Source: Alkalidesulfovibrio alkalitolerans DSM 16529 (lineage in GTDB: Bacteria > Desulfobacterota > Desulfovibrionia > Desulfovibrionales > Desulfovibrionaceae). From it: a stretch of DNA of 64,000 bases. The DNA is taken from positions 29,363 to 93,362 of the forward strand of contig NZ_ATHI01000029.1 in the NCBI RefSeq assembly GCF_000422245.1. Reading direction: 5' to 3'. The notes beneath the pieces were generated by a model. That model ran no database searches. It was not told the DNA's origin and worked only from the letters and a program-made list of their open reading frames with translations. Both the position numbers and the translations under genes were made by a program. This document shows positions 55,358-64,000 of the stretch, in pieces; within the stretch, counting starts at the first letter, position 1; every line of letters begins with the position of its first letter.

Positions 55358-57245
55358 TCGCCGTCCCTTCGCGCCTGTGCACGCCGCGCATGCACAAGAA
55401 TCCCGCCAGACACATCAGGGTCGAACCGATCCAGACCCAGTTGACCAGGGGGTTGACCGAGAGTTTGAAGGAGGCGCGATGCTGCCGGTCCACGGCCAGG
55501 AGCACGGCGTACAACTCCTTGCCCAAGGAGGGAATGACCTCGACCTCGGCGAACGGCTGGTCGAAATTGCGGTAGATGCGGCGCTCGGGGCGCAGCACGC
55601 CGACCTCGCGGCCGTCCTTGGTCGCCTGGACGCGGGCCTGGATGCCGGACATGCCGACGCGCTCGAACTCGCGCATGTCGTGGTAGGTGAAGACGTAGCC
55701 GTCGATGGTCACGGACTCGCCCGGATCGAGCACCGCCTCCACGGCCTCGGAATACGGCCCGGACACGGCCACGCCGATCACGACCAGCGCAAGCCCCATG
55801 TGCACGCCGACGAAGCCCACGCCGCGCATGCGCTTCCTGACCGAGGCGTCGGTGGCGAGCAGCACGGCCAGCCCCACGAGGGCGGCTCCTCCGGCAGCGC
55901 CGGCGAGCAGGGCCACGGGCATGGTGTAGCCGAACAGGGCCATGACGCCCGCCGCCGGAAGCAGCGCGGCCAGGGCGATCTTGGCTCCGGCCTTCAACCC
56001 CTGCCCGTCCTTCCAGTTCAGCCAGGGACACGGCACGAGCAAAAGCGCGATGACCGCGAAGAGCGGCAGGCAGACGCGATTGTAGAAGTTCGCGTCCAGT
56101 CCCACGGTGTTCTCGCTCCACAGGGAGCTTATGACTGGCCACATGGTGCCGAGTCCGACCACGAGGCCAAGGCCCAGGAAGAGCCAGGCCGTGAGTAGCA
56201 GAAAGCCGGGCCGGGTGAGCAGGCCGGGCATGTCGCGGCCCTGCGGACCGGGCGTGACGACCAGGGCGATCAGGGTCAGGGCCAAGCCGAAAAGCATGGA
56301 AACGATCAGCGGTACGGCCACGCCGGTGCCGCCGAAGGCGTGCAGCGAATCAACCACGCCGCTACGCACAAGGTAGGTGGCGAAGATGCAGGTCAGAAGC
56401 GAGAGCATCATCAGGAAGATGTTGGTGTTGTGCAGGCTGCCCCGCCGTTCCTGGACGATCAGGGTGTGGATCAGGGCCGAGGAGGCGAACCAGGGCAGGA
56501 GCGAGGCGTTCTCGACCGGATCCCAGGCCCAGTAACCGCCCCAGCCGAGCTCCATGTAGGCCCACCAGCCGCCGAGCACGATGCCCGCGGTCAGGAATAT
56601 CCAGGAGAAGAGGTTCCAGACGCGGCCCACGGGCAGCCAGTCATGGTTCTCACCGGACAGGCGGCTGGCCAGGGCCAGACAGGCGGGCACGGTGAAGCCC
56701 GCGTAGCCCAGGAAGAGCAGCGGCGGGTGGAAGATCATGCCGGGGTTGCGCAGAAGCGGGTTCAGGCCCCGGCCGTCGGCCGGAGGCACGGCGAACTCGA
56801 TGAAGGGGTTGCTCCAGGCGCTCAGGAGCAGCAGGAAGAACGCCTGTACGGCCAGGAAGAGCAGCCAGTAGGTGTTCTTCGTGGCGGTCGGCATGGCGCG
56901 GTAGCTCGGCGTGACCTGAAACACGAGGCCCATGAGCGCCACGAGCCAGGCCCAGAAGAGCAGCGATCCGGCCTGCCCGGCCCAAAAGGCCGTGACCGCG
57001 TAGAACAGCGGCAGGGTCGAATCGGAGTAGTCGTGCACGTACTTGAGGGAATAGTCCTGGCGCACGAAGGCCAGCAGGAGCAGCAGCGAGGACAGCGTGA
57101 CCGAGGCCACGGCCAGGAAGTTGCCCCGCTCGATCCAGGGGCCGAAACCCCTCTCGCCGCGCAGGGCCTGGAACGCGGCGGCTCCGCCGGAGAAAAGGTA
57201 AACGAAGAGAGCCAGAAGAAGAGCCCAATAGGCGATAGCGTGCAT
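55344..57245 (-). CDS. ccmF: Cytochrome c heme lyase CcmF
   Basis: 633 residues with about 15 helices. The WWD domain GGWWAYMELGWGGYWAWDPV (about 223-242) and surrounding conserved His are complete; the large periplasmic loop near the C-terminus is present. It transfers heme from CcmE to apocytochrome c. The His that binds the b-type heme cannot be proven by eye. Confidence 0.95.
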   Translation of the reverse strand: MHAIAYWALLLALFVYLFSGGAAAFQALRGERGFGPWIERGNFLAVASVTLSSLLLLLAFVRQDYSLKYVHDYSDSTLPLFYAVTAFWAGQAGSLLFWAWLVALMGLVFQVTPSYRAMPTATKNTYWLLFLAVQAFFLLLLSAWSNPFIEFAVPPADGRGLNPLLRNPGMIFHPPLLFLGYAGFTVPACLALASRLSGENHDWLPVGRVWNLFSWIFLTAGIVLGGWWAYMELGWGGYWAWDPVENASLLPWFASSALIHTLIVQERRGSLHNTNIFLMMLSLLTCIFATYLVRSGVVDSLHAFGGTGVAVPLIVSMLFGLALTLIALVVTPGPQGRDMPGLLTRPGFLLLTAWLFLGLGLVVGLGTMWPVISSLWSENTVGLDANFYNRVCLPLFAVIALLLVPCPWLNWKDGQGLKAGAKIALAALLPAAGVMALFGYTMPVALLAGAAGGAALVGLAVLLATDASVRKRMRGVGFVGVHMGLALVVIGVAVSGPYSEAVEAVLDPGESVTIDGYVFTYHDMREFERVGMSGIQARVQATKDGREVGVLRPERRIYRNFDQPFAEVEVIPSLGKELYAVLLAVDRQHRASFKLSVNPLVNWVWIGSTLMCLAGFLCMRGVHRREGTANGRG

Positions 57246-57306
57246 GCGGCGTCCTTTGTCGCGGGAGGTTTTGGCCCGGCAGGCCGTTTCGAAGGAGAGA
57301 AGACGG

Positions 57307-57738
57307 CTAGCCCTTGAGAGAGGCCTTCTCTTCCTCGCGGATCTTCTCGTACTTGCTCGGACACTTGGTCATCAGCGTGGTGGCCATGAAGGCTTCAGGA
57401 CCCATACGGCCCTCCACGATGACTTCGACGCCGGGAGTGAATGTGTCGGGAACCACGCCGGTGTAATCCACGCGCATGGTCTTTGCGGGGTCGTCCTTGT
57501 CGGCCAGGGTGAATACTGCCCCGAGCCCGCCTTCCTTGCGCGAAAGGTCGTCGGGCAGCACTTGGCCGAACAGCCGGGCCTGCTTCAACTCGCCCTTGGC
57601 CTCAACGGCCAGCGCCTCGGAGACGTTGACGAAATAGACGCTGTCGCCGGTCAGCCCGGAGAACAACAGCCAGCCGAACCCCGTCAGGAACAGGGCGGCG
57701 GCGACGAGATAGATGGACTTGCTTGAACGCTTGGCCAT
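57307..57738 (-). CDS. ccmE: CcmE heme chaperone of the Cys-x3-Tyr type
   Basis: 143 residues: one N-terminal membrane helix, an OB-fold, and a C-terminal heme motif CPSKYE (C126-x3-Y130 region). The classical motif is His-x3-Tyr, with heme covalently bound to His; in Desulfovibrio and some archaea Cys replaces His and binds heme instead. The sequence belongs to this variant. It accepts heme from CcmC and delivers it to CcmF. It is the first ccm gene here, 19 bp after the CNNM gene. Confidence 0.93.
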   Translation of the reverse strand: MAKRSSKSIYLVAAALFLTGFGWLLFSGLTGDSVYFVNVSEALAVEAKGELKQARLFGQVLPDDLSRKEGGLGAVFTLADKDDPAKTMRVDYTGVVPDTFTPGVEVIVEGRMGPEAFMATTLMTKCPSKYEKIREEEKASLKG

Positions 57739-57757
57739 GTATGTCCTCCGAAGGATA

Positions 57758-58792
57758 TCACGATCTGGACTGGGTCAGGGTCTTGCGCCGTCGGCGGGCC
57801 AGTTCGCGCATGTCGGCCACCTGGTCGGTCTCGTCGACGATTTCCTTGCCCAATATTTCCTCCAGCACGTCTTCCAACGTAATAACGCCAGAAAAACCTC
57901 CGTACTCGTCGAGCACGACGAACAGGTGCGTGCGGGATTCGAGGAACTTAATAAGCGCACGGTCCAGGGTCAAGGATTCCAGGATAAATTCCACCGGTTT
58001 CATGAGTTGGGCCAGGGTCGCGCCGTGGCGGTCCTTGGCCAAGGCTTCGAGCACCTCGCGGCGGTAGACCAGCCCGACGATGTCTTCGGAGTCGTCCTCC
58101 CAGACGGGCACGCGGCTGTGCGGCCACATGCCGTCCTCGCGCATGGCCTCGGACACGCTGAGATTCGCGGGCCGGGAAAAGACCACCGTGCGCGGGGTCA
58201 TGACGTCTTCAACGCGCTTTTTATCCAGGGTCAGGATGTTGCGGATGGACAGTTCCTCGTAGGGTTTGAGAAGCCCGGCCTTGCGCGTCAGGCTGACGAT
58301 GGCCTTGATGTCCTCTTCCGTGGTCTGCGGGCCGCCGCTCTTGTCCTTGAGAAAACCCACCACGAAGCCCAGCAGCCAGGTGACGGGCGAGAAAACGCGC
58401 ACCATCCATCTGATGGGCCAGGCCAGCACCGGAGCCACTTGGCGGCAGTAAAGCACGCCGATGGTTTTGGGAATGATTTCGCCGAAGATCAGGATGATGA
58501 CCGTAAAGACGATGGCGAAGAACAGCAGGTTCTGCGTCCCGAAGACGCCCGCCGCAGCCGCCCCGGCCACGGAGGCTCCGGCCGTGTTGGCCACGGTGTT
58601 CAGAGTCAGGATGGCGGAAATGGGCTTCTCGATGTCCTGGCGCAACTCGTAAAGGACGTCTCCCGAGCGACGCTTTTCGCGGCGCAGCCCCTCGATCTTG
58701 GCCCAGGATATGGAATACAGCGCGGCTTCGCTCAGCGAGCAAAAGAAGGAGATGAGCGTGGCGAGCCCCACGGCGAGGATAAGTACCAGCAT
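57758..58792 (-). CDS. CNNM/CorC-type hemolysin-family membrane protein
   Basis: 344 residues. An N-terminal DUF21 membrane domain (about four helices; FGEIIPKTIGV) is followed by two CBS domains (MTPRTVVF; ...DEYGGFSGVITLEDVLEEILG) and a short basic tail without the usual C-terminal CorC domain. Relatives transport or sense Mg2+. The gene lies upstream of ccmE on the same strand. The start at 58792 has only a weak ribosome-binding site. Confidence 0.88.
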   Translation of the reverse strand: MLVLILAVGLATLISFFCSLSEAALYSISWAKIEGLRREKRRSGDVLYELRQDIEKPISAILTLNTVANTAGASVAGAAAAGVFGTQNLLFFAIVFTVIILIFGEIIPKTIGVLYCRQVAPVLAWPIRWMVRVFSPVTWLLGFVVGFLKDKSGGPQTTEEDIKAIVSLTRKAGLLKPYEELSIRNILTLDKKRVEDVMTPRTVVFSRPANLSVSEAMREDGMWPHSRVPVWEDDSEDIVGLVYRREVLEALAKDRHGATLAQLMKPVEFILESLTLDRALIKFLESRTHLFVVLDEYGGFSGVITLEDVLEEILGKEIVDETDQVADMRELARRRRKTLTQSRS

Positions 58793-58922
58793 GTTCGATC
58801 CGGACCGCACACGGGAAATCCTTGCTGCGGCTCGAACCGAAGCCACTAGCAGACGGACGGGCTTCCCGCAAGCACCCGCGCCTTGACCGCGCGGGGCCAA
58901 ATGGCGCATACCTGCCCCACCC

Positions 58923-59996
58923 ATGGACTCGCGAAAAACTCCGCCCACCGGCCCCTTTTCCCGCATCGCCCTGTGGCAGACCGCCTTTCTGGGCGACGCA
59001 GTGCTCACGCTGCCCCTAGCCGCGACGCTCAAGCGCGCTTGGCCCAGTGCCGAGATGACTTTTTTCGTGCGCAAGGGCCTTGGCGGCCTCTTTTCCGCTC
59101 AGCCCGAGTTCTCGCGCGTCGTGGAGATCGACAAACGCGGCGCGGACAAGGGGATTGCCGGGGCCATCCGCCTGGGACGCATGCTGCGCGGCCAGGGATT
59201 CGACCTCATGGTCTCGGCCCACACGAGCCTTCGCAGCGCCCTGGTGGCCCTGTCCTCGGGCATCGCCACGCGCGTGGGTTACGACGCGCCGCTCTTCAAC
59301 CGCCTGGCCTACACCCGCGCTGTGCCGCGCCGTTTCGAGGAATTGGACGAGATCGAACGGCTGCTCGGCCTGGCCGAGGCGCTGGGGCTTCACGATCACG
59401 CCGCCTGGCCCGGCCTCGTCCTGCCGGACGCGGCGCTTCGCGAGGCCGAGGCGCTCCTTCACGGCCTGAGCGGGCCGCTGATCGGCCTGCACCCAGGCTC
59501 GGTCTGGCCCACCAAACGCTGGCCCGCACCGCATTTCGCGCGGCTGGCCGATCTTTGCCTCACGGCCGGGTTCACGGTCCTGCTCTTCGCCGGCCCGGGC
59601 GAGGAGGACACGGCGCGCGCCGTGCGCGCGGCCATGCGCGGCAAAGACAGCGCCGGGTTGACGGACTTCTCCGGCAGGCTCTCCCTGCCCGTGCTCGCTG
59701 CCGTGCTCGGCAGGCTCGACGCCTACGCCACCAACGACTCCGGCCCCATGCACCTGGCCTGGGCGCAAAAGACGCCCGTGGCCGCCTTCTTCGGCCCCAC
59801 GGTGCGCTCGCTGGGGTTCTTCCCGCGCGGCCGGAGCCGCGTGCTGGAAACGCCCCTGCCCTGCCGCCCCTGCGGCCTGCACGGCCACAAGACGTGCCCC
59901 GAAGGGCACCACCGCTGCATGACCGATGTCACGCCCGAGGAGGCCTTCGCCGTGGTGCGCGATCTCGTGGAGCAGGGCCGGGAGGACGCCCGGTGA
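58923..59996 (+). CDS. Heptosyltransferase-like glycosyltransferase family 9 protein, copy 1
   Basis: 357 residues, GT-B fold. ADP-heptose-binding motifs: HPGSVWPTKRWP (about 191-202) and TNDSGPMHLAWA; the C-terminus has a Cys/His cluster (PCRPCGLHGHKTC...HHRC) common in Waa-type transferases of this group. It presumably adds heptose to the lipopolysaccharide inner core. Stop codon overlaps the next start (GTGA). Confidence 0.9.
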   Translation: MDSRKTPPTGPFSRIALWQTAFLGDAVLTLPLAATLKRAWPSAEMTFFVRKGLGGLFSAQPEFSRVVEIDKRGADKGIAGAIRLGRMLRGQGFDLMVSAHTSLRSALVALSSGIATRVGYDAPLFNRLAYTRAVPRRFEELDEIERLLGLAEALGLHDHAAWPGLVLPDAALREAEALLHGLSGPLIGLHPGSVWPTKRWPAPHFARLADLCLTAGFTVLLFAGPGEEDTARAVRAAMRGKDSAGLTDFSGRLSLPVLAAVLGRLDAYATNDSGPMHLAWAQKTPVAAFFGPTVRSLGFFPRGRSRVLETPLPCRPCGLHGHKTCPEGHHRCMTDVTPEEAFAVVRDLVEQGREDAR

Positions 59997-61000
59997 GCGA
60001 AAAACCGAACCGGTCCGTGGACGCCGTGGCCGTTCGCCTCGGCGCGCTCGGCGACGTGGTGCTGACCACGGGCGTTCTGGACTACTGGGGCCGCACCCGG
60101 GACATGCGCTTTTGCGTCGTGACCCGCGCCCGCTTCGCGCCGGTCTTCGAGGGCCACCCGGCCGTGGCCGAGGTGGTGGCCCTTGACGAGGCCAAGGTGC
60201 GCTCGGAGTGGTTCTCGATCTGCTCGCGGCTGGCCAAGAGCCGTGGCGGGCTGCCGCTCGTGGACCTGCACGCCAACGGCCGTACCCTGCTCCTGGCCTC
60301 GCTGTGGAAGGGACGATACCGCAAATATCCCAAGCTCTCGCTCATGCGCCGCCTGTACCGGGCCTTCAGGCCGGGGTTCGCGGCCGCGCGGCTGTTGCGC
60401 TGCAACGTGCCGCAGCGCTACGCCCTGGCCCTGGAGAAGGAGCCGCCCCCGGCCGAGGAACTCGTCCCGGTCATCCGCGTCTCGGAGGAAGAGACGCGAA
60501 AGGCCCTGGAGTTCCTGCGCACCGAGGACATGGCCTCGCCCTTCGTGGCCCTGCACCCCTACGCAACGCACGTGAACAAGGCTTGGCCCAAGGAGCGTTG
60601 GCTGGAACTGATCGAGCTTTTGGAGCGTGCCGGACGCGACTATCTGGTGCTGGGCATGAGCAAGGACCCCTTCCTACGCGGGCACGCGGGAAAGCGCGAC
60701 CTGACGAACGCGACGAGCCTTCGCGCCACCTGCGCTCTGCTCGCCCAGGCGAGCGCCCTGGTCACGGGCGACTCAGGCCCCATGCATCTGGCCACGGCCG
60801 TGGGCACGCCCGTGACAGCGCTTTTCGGCCCCACCACGCGCCACTGGGGTTTCTACCCCTCCGGTCCTGGGGATGCAGTGGTCGAGCGTCCCCTGCCCTG
60901 CCGCCCTTGCGACCTGCACGGCGGCGCGGCCTGCGCGCGCGGACACGAGTGCCTGGCGTCCATCACGGCCGACGAAGTCTTCGGCCTCCTGCCCGCCTGA
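59993..61000 (+). CDS. Heptosyltransferase-like glycosyltransferase family 9 protein, copy 2
   Basis: 335 residues, GT-B fold, divergent from copy 1. Motifs: RLGALGDVVLTT, HPYATHVNKAWP, TGDSGPMHLATAVGTP, and the Cys cluster PCRPCDLHGGAAC. GTG start with the 4-bp overlap indicates coupled translation of a two-enzyme core-biosynthesis unit. The sugars cannot be assigned. Confidence 0.9.
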   Translation: MSEKPNRSVDAVAVRLGALGDVVLTTGVLDYWGRTRDMRFCVVTRARFAPVFEGHPAVAEVVALDEAKVRSEWFSICSRLAKSRGGLPLVDLHANGRTLLLASLWKGRYRKYPKLSLMRRLYRAFRPGFAAARLLRCNVPQRYALALEKEPPPAEELVPVIRVSEEETRKALEFLRTEDMASPFVALHPYATHVNKAWPKERWLELIELLERAGRDYLVLGMSKDPFLRGHAGKRDLTNATSLRATCALLAQASALVTGDSGPMHLATAVGTPVTALFGPTTRHWGFYPSGPGDAVVERPLPCRPCDLHGGAACARGHECLASITADEVFGLLPA

Positions 61001-61020
61001 CAGACTGCCCTGATCAGGCG
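60994..61020. terminator. Hairpin between convergent heptosyltransferase and nadD genes
   Basis: A perfect 7-bp stem (cgcctga / tcaggcg, 13-nt loop) spans both stop codons. No T-run follows, so termination is uncertain. Confidence 0.4.
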
Positions 61021-61675
61021 CGGGCCTCGCCCCGCCAGGGGGCCAGGGCCTCGGGCGAAAGGGCTGAAAGCCCCTCCTCCACCTCCGGCGGCACTAGGCA
61101 TTTGAGGCTCTGGCCCGCGAGCAGCCGCGCCCGGACGAGCGTAGCGCTGATATCGAGCAGCGGCGCGTCCAGAAGATGCACCGCGCCGCCCTCGGGCAGC
61201 CGCCACACGCCGGCCCTCTCCTCGCGCGCGCCGGGCCAGAACCGGGGCACGAAGGCCTCGGCCTCGGCCCGGGTCGCGCCCGGCCGGGGCAAGACGGCCA
61301 GCGCGGCGTGGCGCGGCAGTTCCCGGCCGCGATGCCACAGCCCGAGGCTCACCAGGTCCGTGGCTCCGCAGATGAAGAACAGTTCGTCGTCAGGGTGACG
61401 GCGGGCATAGTCGGCCAGGGTGTCCACCGTATAGGACGGCCCCGGCCGCCCGGCCTCCACGCGGCTCAACGCGAAGCCGGGGCAACTCGCCAGGGCCGCT
61501 TCGAGCAACCGGCAGCGCGCCTCGAAATCCAGGATGCCGCCGGACTTGTGCGGCGGCCGCGCGGCGGGCACGAACTCGACGCGCGAGAGATCGAGCGCCT
61601 CGCGCGCCTCCACGGCCATACGCAGATGGGCGCAGTGCACGGGATTGAAGGTGCCGCCGAAAATCCCGAGCCGCA

Positions 61676-61676
<1 letters not shown>
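61014..61676 (-). CDS. nadD: Nicotinate-nucleotide adenylyltransferase
   Basis: 220 residues. The nucleotidyltransferase motif GGTFNPVHCAHL at 7-18 and the C-terminal ISATLVRARL (SxTxxR) are present. It makes nicotinate adenine dinucleotide in NAD synthesis. Its ATG shares a base with the proA stop codon. Confidence 0.94.
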
Positions 61677-62944
<1,268 letters not shown>

Positions 62945-63086
62945 CTTCTCCGTCCTCCACGTGGGCCTGTGGCGGCCCGCCCGGGGCGAGCCGTCCATCG
63001 TTCGCTTGCTATCAGATCGCCCCTGTCTTGGCAAAAGCAGAAGGCACCGCCAAGATGTGTTTCCGGACAATCAAATTTGTCATGTC

Positions 63087-63167
63087 TTGACGCCACAGGG
63101 AACCTCGGGCCATAACTCTTTTCGACGAGGAGACGCCGCCGAACAGACTGGCGGCGTCCCCTTTTTT
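63087..63167 (+). promoter_or_regulatory. Isolated promoter-terminator unit, possible short RNA
   Basis: In the 356-bp gap before 63301, TTGACG (63087-63092), an 18-bp spacer and CATAAC (63111-63116) resemble a sigma-70 promoter. About 10-20 bp later comes a 9-bp stem (gacgccgcc / ggcggcgtc, 63132-63158) followed by ccc and six T. No plus-strand gene ends here, so this may make an RNA of about 45 nt or attenuate the downstream gene. The rest of the gap has no visible feature. Confidence 0.45.
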
Positions 63168-63300
63168 CATGTCGCGTCGGTAGCTTGACACGAACTCTCG
63201 GCGCGGAGCGAGAACTCTGGAAGAATCTTTTTGATCTTTTTGTCATTTAGGCGTACAGACAACCTTCATTTTCGTAAAATCATACGGAGGCCCCCCCTGC

Positions 63301-63963
63301 ATGACCGCTGACCAAAGTTCGACGTCCAATGCCCAGCGCCCGCTGGAGCCCATCCAGGCCGACACCGGAATGCCCCAGTGGCTGACGGCCAATCTGAAGA
63401 CAATCATCGCGGGCATCGTCGGCGCGGTGCTCGTGGCCGTGCTCATCGCGGGCTACCGCTGGTACGACGAACGCACCACCCGCGCGGCCATCGACAGACT
63501 CGGCGAAATCATGGCCATGGACTCCGGCGCTACGCAGGTCAAGGAGCTCACGGCTTTTGCGGCCAGCGCGCCCAAGGACCTGCGCCTGAACGCACAATTC
63601 CTCCTGGCCGACGCGGCCATGGAGTCAGGTGACTACACCACGGCCGCGACGGCCTATGCAACCATCGAGAGTTCGGCTGAAAAAGCCCTGGCTCTGACAG
63701 CCGGGCTCGGCCGCGCGGCCGCCCTGCTCAAGGACGGCAAGGCCGACGAGGCCCTGCGCGTGCTGAATGGCATGCGGACCAAAGCGCCCCAGACCTTCAT
63801 GAACATCATTCTCGTGCAGACGACCGTGGCCGCCGAAGCAGCCGGAAACAAGGCCGAGGCGCTCGCCGCCTTCGAGGCCCTGGCCGATCTTCCGGGCGGA
63901 GCGGAGAATCCCTACTACGCATACAAGATCGCGGCCCTCAGGGCTTCCCTGGCCGGATCGTAA
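63301..63963 (+). CDS. YfgM-like tetratricopeptide membrane protein
   Basis: 220 residues. A short cytoplasmic N-terminus, one membrane helix (about 31-51), and a periplasmic helical-repeat region (TPR-like, about 75-215) match the YfgM/TPR_21 group, which assists the Sec translocon and periplasmic chaperones. No ribosome-binding site stronger than GGAGG directly before is needed: ACGGAGGCC lies 13-21 bp upstream. The role here is inferred only from fold. Confidence 0.75.
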   Translation: MTADQSSTSNAQRPLEPIQADTGMPQWLTANLKTIIAGIVGAVLVAVLIAGYRWYDERTTRAAIDRLGEIMAMDSGATQVKELTAFAASAPKDLRLNAQFLLADAAMESGDYTTAATAYATIESSAEKALALTAGLGRAAALLKDGKADEALRVLNGMRTKAPQTFMNIILVQTTVAAEAAGNKAEALAAFEALADLPGGAENPYYAYKIAALRASLAGS

Positions 63964-63979
63964 AGGAGTTGGCGACACC

Positions 63980-64000
63980 ATGGCCCATCCCCTTCTGGCC
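63980..64000 (+). CDS. Start of a further gene (seven codons only)
   Basis: ATG 63980 follows AAGGAG by 12 bp and lies 16 bp past the YfgM-like stop codon. The frame reads MAHPLLA and leaves the window. It is too short to identify. Confidence 0.5.

Overview
The window is G+C-rich chromosomal DNA from an anaerobic deltaproteobacterium that looks like a member of the Desulfovibrionaceae. The pointers are a 2-oxoacid:ferredoxin oxidoreductase set with its own ferredoxin, a CcmE of the Cys-x3-Tyr type, a SufBC-only Fe-S assembly pair, an Ogr/Delta-like zinc-ribbon protein, many translationally coupled operons, and the mercury-methylation pair hgcAB. There is no rRNA, tRNA, CRISPR array or transposase.

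Layout. 1-5 kb: end of an EamA exporter, a flagellin with a sigma-28 promoter, and two tandem M23 peptidase paralogues, each with a terminator-like hairpin inside its first codons. 5-12 kb: a zinc-ribbon protein, an ASKHA/2Fe-2S corrinoid-activator-like protein, an Rsm22 methyltransferase, exonuclease III, an AT-rich frameshifted mrr island, a phosphoesterase, and a formyl-THF cyclo-ligase/pgeF pair. 12-18 kb: a polar amino-acid ABC transporter (minus strand) and korDABC (plus strand). 18-31 kb: a long minus-strand run from carB and purF through kdsD, a redox C-GCAxxG-C-C protein, an EamA exporter, a GT39 transferase, PilZ, a YkgJ-type protein and penicillin-binding protein 1A to a MIF-like tautomerase. 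31-34 kb: a DUF486 protein, then arsR-hgcA-hgcB. 34-39 kb: sufCB, rhomboid, and an RluD-CoaE fusion. 39-41 kb: upp-uraA. 41-52 kb: a minus-strand series with the branched-chain amino-acid transporter (livKHMGF), guaBA, tatBC, and hisB/lipoprotein/hisA/HMA protein. 52-58 kb: ccmEFABCD plus a TPR protein. 58-64 kb: CNNM transporter, two heptosyltransferases, nadD/proA, a YfgM-like protein and the start of a further gene.

The most striking region is arsR-hgcA-hgcB. HgcA carries the corrinoid-ligand signature NVWCAAGK, and HgcB has two 4Fe-4S motifs, an extra Cys and a terminal Cys pair. The hgcA reading frame continues upstream of the GTG usually chosen as the start, back to an ATG that overlaps the arsR stop codon and has a ribosome-binding site. 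It is interrupted only by two in-frame TGA codons. Each TGA is followed, 23 or 16 nt before its loop, by a hairpin whose loop has a G among its first two bases, the layout of a bacterial SECIS element. The second TGA follows a cysteine (Pro-Cys-TGA-Gly-Pro). The simplest reading is an HgcA selenoprotein with a Cys/Sec-rich N-terminal extension, co-translated with its ArsR regulator. This is an inference; the short GTG-start form is the alternative and is annotated as the core CDS.

Other items worth a second look are the intragenic hairpins in the M23 pair, a repeat that begins exactly after stop codons, an isolated promoter-terminator unit near 63.1 kb, and a carB leader with mutually exclusive stems.
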